Shown here in pieces: positions 60,752 through 64,000 of a DNA stretch of 64,000 nt. This DNA is from Mucilaginibacter sp. Its GTDB lineage: Bacteria > Bacteroidota > Bacteroidia > Sphingobacteriales > Sphingobacteriaceae. The DNA lies in the NCBI RefSeq assembly GCF_025359345.1, contig NZ_JANYGQ010000001.1:1-64000 (forward strand), read 5' to 3'. Numbering within the stretch: the first letter of the stretch is position 1; every line of letters begins with the position of its first letter. A model generated the notes under the pieces. That model did not search any database, had not been told where the DNA came from, and saw only the letters and a list, made by a program, of their open reading frames with translations. The translations under genes were made by a program, and so were the position numbers.

Positions 60752-62071
60752 ATGAAAAAAGTATTTCTGACTGCATTCGGCTTTTCTATGATTTGCCGGT
60801 TTAGCACCTTTGCACAAACCAAAACCGACACCATCCACACTAACAAACCATTTAGCTTATACCAGCCCTTGCCGGCTAACGCCCAGCCAGATGACTACAA
60901 TCCAAGGGCGCTGCATGTTGATGAAATTAACATAGTTTCCAGCTATTATAAGCAGAATGGTTTCCATTCGGCAATTACAGGAGGCATTGGTACCGAAAAA
61001 GTTTCGGATATTTCAAACGGGTTGGATTTGAAGCTGGTATGGACGGGCGACAACGAAAATAAAAATACCATTTCGCTTGGCCTCGGTTATGACCATCACA
61101 CTTCGGCATCATCGGCCTTTGTAACCACCACAGGCCAGGGTAAGCAAGGCGGCACAAGAATTTATCCTTCGGTTGACTGGACTGTTGAAAACCCAACCAC
61201 CGGTAATACTTTCGGCATAGGCGCTTATTATTCGGGCGAGTACAATTATAAGTCGCGCGGGGCCGATGTGCATTTTTCGAAAAAGACAAACGATAAAAAC
61301 GGCGAGTTCAGCGCCAAGTTCCAGGTTTACCAGGACAAGGTAACGATGATTTATCCTTCGGAGTTTATACCTGTAATTACACCGGTTTCAACCGGGGCTA
61401 CTTACATTACTACTGCAAGCGGTAACTTGGTTTTAAGCAATGGCGGCTCATCCTATTCAAAACCAAGCCTGCCAACAAAGCCAAGGGGAACTTACACTGC
61501 ATCGTTTGGCTACTCACAAATTATCAATTCACGGCTGCAGGTAATGTTCCTTGCCGATTTGGTTGCGCAAAGCGGCTATTTGAGCCTGCCGTTTCACCGG
61601 GTATATTTTACCAATCAAAAAGATACCATCGAAAAATTGCCTTCATCGCGCTTTAAACTGCCGATTGGTTTCAGGGCCAATTACTTTTTAGGCGATAATA
61701 TAATATTACGATCTTATTATCGCTACTACCTCGATAATTGGGGCAGCCGTTCCAATACCGCTAATCTCGAGGTGGCATTTAAAATAACGCCTTTCTTTTC
61801 ACTCTCGCCGTTTTACCGGTATTACACACAAACAGCGGCCAAATATTTTGCGCCTTTTGAAGGTCATAGCGCAAGTGAAGAGTTTTATACCAGCAACTAT
61901 GAATATGCGAAGTTTAACAGCCAGTTTTATGGCGCAGGTATAAGGCTGGCACCACCAAAAGGTGTTTTCGGCTGGGACAAGCTGCACGACCTGGAACTAA
62001 GGTATGGGCACTATCAACAATCCACCCAGTTAACATCAAACGTTATTTCGCTCAATCTGGGCTTTAAATAG
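60752..62071 (+). CDS. DUF3570 outer-membrane-type protein
   Basis: 439 residues with a signal peptide (LTAFGFSMICRFSTFA). The mature protein is a long run of amphipathic beta strands with periodic aromatic ends (SLGLGYDHHTSASSAF, TASFGYSQIINSRLQVMF), ending in LNLGFK with terminal Phe-Lys, consistent with an outer-membrane barrel. The sequence fits DUF3570. With DUF4266 and ApbE it forms a conserved three-gene unit. A role in outer-membrane electron transfer or flavoprotein assembly is inferred. Confidence 0.88.
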   Translation: MKKVFLTAFGFSMICRFSTFAQTKTDTIHTNKPFSLYQPLPANAQPDDYNPRALHVDEINIVSSYYKQNGFHSAITGGIGTEKVSDISNGLDLKLVWTGDNENKNTISLGLGYDHHTSASSAFVTTTGQGKQGGTRIYPSVDWTVENPTTGNTFGIGAYYSGEYNYKSRGADVHFSKKTNDKNGEFSAKFQVYQDKVTMIYPSEFIPVITPVSTGATYITTASGNLVLSNGGSSYSKPSLPTKPRGTYTASFGYSQIINSRLQVMFLADLVAQSGYLSLPFHRVYFTNQKDTIEKLPSSRFKLPIGFRANYFLGDNIILRSYYRYYLDNWGSRSNTANLEVAFKITPFFSLSPFYRYYTQTAAKYFAPFEGHSASEEFYTSNYEYAKFNSQFYGAGIRLAPPKGVFGWDKLHDLELRYGHYQQSTQLTSNVISLNLGFK

Positions 62072-62202
62072 CCATGCTAATATAACAGGCGAAAGATAAA
62101 ACGGTGCAAATTGCCTGGAATGTTTGATAATTTGGGAAATGCTGCCCACTTTTATATCGTGTTATTTAAAAGCTAAATAACACGATATAAATTAAATATT
62201 CT

Positions 62203-62592
62203 GTGAAAGCCACCGTCCTCATATCCCGCATCATCCTCGGATTCCTTTACCTCGTTTTCGGACTCGATTATTTCCTGCGTTTCATCCCGTACCAGCCTTT
62301 GCATACCGGGGTAACCGGGGCATTTGTTGCCGGCCTTAAGGGAGTAGGGTACTTTTATCCTATGATTAAAACTATCCAGATATTGGGCGGAATTTCGTTG
62401 CTTGTTAACAAGTACGCGCCGTTTTCTGCGGTAGTGCTTTTCCCGATCAGCTTAAATGTACTACTTTTTCATACCATCCTGGTTCCATCCGGATGGTGGA
62501 TGGGCGTGTTGCTGATTGGCCCCAACCTGCTTTTAGGCTGGGGGTACAGAAAGTATTATAGCGGGATGTTTGTAATGAAGCCGGTGGTGTAA
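62203..62592 (+). CDS. DoxX-like membrane protein
   Basis: 129 residues starting at GTG 62203. Four membrane helices: RIILGFLYLVFGLDYFL, GAFVAGLKGVGYFYPMIKTIQILGG, AVVLFPISLNVLLFHTIL, VLLIGPNLLLGWGY. The first matches DoxX proteins. Such small proteins are linked to redox or sulfur metabolism in archaea, but bacterial members are mostly uncharacterised. It stands alone, followed by an inverted-repeat element. Confidence 0.8.
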   Translation: MKATVLISRIILGFLYLVFGLDYFLRFIPYQPLHTGVTGAFVAGLKGVGYFYPMIKTIQILGGISLLVNKYAPFSAVVLFPISLNVLLFHTILVPSGWWMGVLLIGPNLLLGWGYRKYYSGMFVMKPVV

Positions 62593-62606
62593 TCATCCTC
62601 ACTTTT

Positions 62607-62785
62607 AGCGCAGGCCTGCGACCTGCGCTGGGGAATTGAGCCCCGTTGGGGCTTCGGAGATTTCTCTCCGTTTCAAAAATACCGACCCCCAAAAATTCAA
62701 ATGAACCTCAAATCTTTTTGATGGAATCTGAAACACTTAGCCCCAAAGGGGCGACCTCCGTCAGCGCTGGTCGCAGGCCTGCGCT
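62607..62785. repeat. Element with 23-bp inverted termini
   Basis: AGCGCAGGCCTGCGACC at 62607 and its inverted copy ending at 62785 match over 23 bases with one mismatch. Inside lie further GC-rich palindromes (GCCCCGTTGGGGC and GCCCCAAAGGGGC). No coding sequence is present. It could be a MITE/REP-type element that also works as terminator between the two convergent genes. Confidence 0.6.
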
Positions 62786-62796
62786 AACAGGTAGTT

Positions 62797-64000
62797 TTAT
62801 TCGTGTTTAATATACCTCTCAAAAAACTCATAAATCCGCAGCATCTGGTCTATCCGCTGGCGCATATTTCCTGAGCGCACCAATTCGTGCGTGGCGCCGG
62901 GGTGCTGTACATATTCAACCGGGCGGTTTAAAACCTTTAGTGCTTTATACATCATTTCCCCCTGTACAATGCCGGTACGTAAATCGGTTTCGCCATGCAA
63001 TATCAGGTAGGGTGTTGTTATTTGATCCACATAAGTAAATGGCGATTCCTCTACTAGTATAGGCTTTGTTTTTGCCTCCCATGGATAGCCGCCAAAATAT
63101 ATGGGTGTTAGCTGCCAGGCATTGGCCTCGCCAAAAAACGTGGTTAAGTCATACACCCCGCGTTGCGACGAAATTGCTGCAAAACGTTTGGTATGGCCGG
63201 CCAGCCAACCGGTTAAATAGCCGGCGTACGAACCGCCTGTTGCTACGGTTTTATCCTTGTCGCCCCAGCCTTCGGCTAACGCGCCGTCGAGGGCTGCCAG
63301 TACGTCTTCGGTTGGCCCGGTGCCCCAATCCTGGTAATTGGCTTTTATAAAGTCGATGCCATAGCCACCCGAGCCGCGCGGGTTGGAGTAAACCACTCCA
63401 TAACCCTGCGCACAAAAATATTGGAACTCGTGCCACATGGTGTTTTCGCCAGGGCCCCACATGGCGGTTGGGCCGCCGTGTATTTGCAGCATCACCGGGT
63501 ATTTTTTATTGGGGTCGAAATTGGTGGGTTTCATCACCCAGTATTCAACTTTCAGGCCCTTGCTGTTGGTATAATATTTTTTTTCGGGGATACTTAGCTT
63601 TTTGTCCTTCAGCCATTCGGAGTTAAACGTGGTAAGCGGCCTGGCGGTTTTATTGTTTAAATCGGCCACATACAGTTCGTAAGGGTCGGTAACTGCGGTT
63701 TTTACATAAACCATTTGTTTTTTGCCAACATCAAGGCTGCCCAAACCTTCGTCGTAGCCGCTCAGCTGTTCGGGTTTAAGCGTGGCCATATCAACCTTAT
63801 AAACAGGTGCGCCACCGTTTGATTGTGCGGTAAAGTACAAAGATTTACTATCGGTCGACCATACCGTACGCCCAACGTTGCGGTCGATGGGCACCACCAT
63901 TTTTTTGCCGGCTGCCTGCAAATCATAAATCAAAAGGTGTCCGAAATCCATCGTCATTGGCACGGATGAAAAGCCCACCAGGTACCTTCCGTCCGGCGAA
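62797..64000 (-). CDS. S9 family prolyl oligopeptidase, N-terminus outside window
   Basis: The C-terminal 400 residues of an S9 peptidase; the frame stays open to the end of the window (SPDGRYLVGFSS). The beta-propeller end (WSTDSKSLYFTAQSNGGAPVYKVD) precedes the alpha/beta-hydrolase domain: KKYPVMLQIHGGPTAMWG, YGVVYSNPRGSGGYG, the nucleophile in GGSYAGYLTGW, the Asp in HGETDLRTG and the His in HPGATHELVR. The catalytic triad is complete. Such enzymes degrade peptides in the periplasm of Bacteroidota, though the signal peptide cannot be seen here. Confidence 0.93.
   Translation of the reverse strand, partial: SPDGRYLVGFSSVPMTMDFGHLLIYDLQAAGKKMVVPIDRNVGRTVWSTDSKSLYFTAQSNGGAPVYKVDMATLKPEQLSGYDEGLGSLDVGKKQMVYVKTAVTDPYELYVADLNNKTARPLTTFNSEWLKDKKLSIPEKKYYTNSKGLKVEYWVMKPTNFDPNKKYPVMLQIHGGPTAMWGPGENTMWHEFQYFCAQGYGVVYSNPRGSGGYGIDFIKANYQDWGTGPTEDVLAALDGALAEGWGDKDKTVATGGSYAGYLTGWLAGHTKRFAAISSQRGVYDLTTFFGEANAWQLTPIYFGGYPWEAKTKPILVEESPFTYVDQITTPYLILHGETDLRTGIVQGEMMYKALKVLNRPVEYVQHPGATHELVRSGNMRQRIDQMLRIYEFFERYIKHE

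Overview
The window looks like a chromosome segment of a Bacteroidota bacterium, most likely Sphingobacteriaceae and close to Mucilaginibacter. This rests on gene content (TlpA-like thioredoxins, LytS/LytTR pairs, DUF3570/DUF4266, DUF1684, DUF4287), rarity of strong Shine-Dalgarno sites, and promoters with the Bacteroidota -7 box TAnnTTTG. The genus is an inference.

Region 1 (1-4.2 kb) is an RNA quality-control locus. A Ro60/Rsr (TROVE) gene is followed on the same strand by a tandem array of eight Y-RNA-like genes. Most carry tRNA-like T and D arms in permuted order (T arm, capped acceptor-like stem, D arm). Region 2 (4.4-28.7 kb) is ordinary chromosome: YwqG, YiaA, an ArsR-AHSA1-VOC operon, cupins, an AraC regulator, a cysteine-desulfurase-like enzyme with DUF4395, a LytS/LytTR pair, a TlpA thioredoxin, a PerM transporter, NIPSNAP and SDR proteins. 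Inside it (26.35-26.72 kb) is a tight array of four tRNA genes plus one truncated tRNA, several with unusual features. Region 3 (28.9-34.5 kb) is visibly AT-richer and reads as a defence island: a 1274-residue helicase with a nuclease-like tail, an Abi-alpha (DUF4393) protein and a HEPN protein. Region 4 (34.9-38.2 kb) holds the RNA ligase RtcB divergent from a WYL-domain regulator. Region 5 (38.4-62.1 kb) is a low-oxygen/stress cluster: universal stress proteins, BON proteins, acetate kinase, phosphoketolase, glucan phosphorylase, a Mg2+ ATPase, an L,D-transpeptidase, two PAS kinases (one FixL-like), a flavin-nucleotide-binding protein and an ApbE-DUF4266-DUF3570 operon. Region 6 is a DoxX protein and a partial S9 peptidase.

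Two regulatory circuits stand out. First, rsr and rtcB lie 33 kb apart but share the palindrome ACTGCGCA-N7-TGCGCAGT, in the same orientation and exactly 11 nt upstream of TTTG of a -7-like box. This predicts one RNA-repair regulon, with the WYL protein as candidate regulator. Second, the stress cluster carries repeated CRP/FNR-like sites (TGAC-N4-GTCA), several exactly 27 nt upstream of a TTTG box, the class-II activator geometry. With the FixL-like kinase this predicts an oxygen- or redox-controlled regulon.

Decay is visible in the stress cluster: phosphoketolase has a frameshift, one universal stress gene has an internal amber codon, and one P-type ATPase is a truncated remnant.
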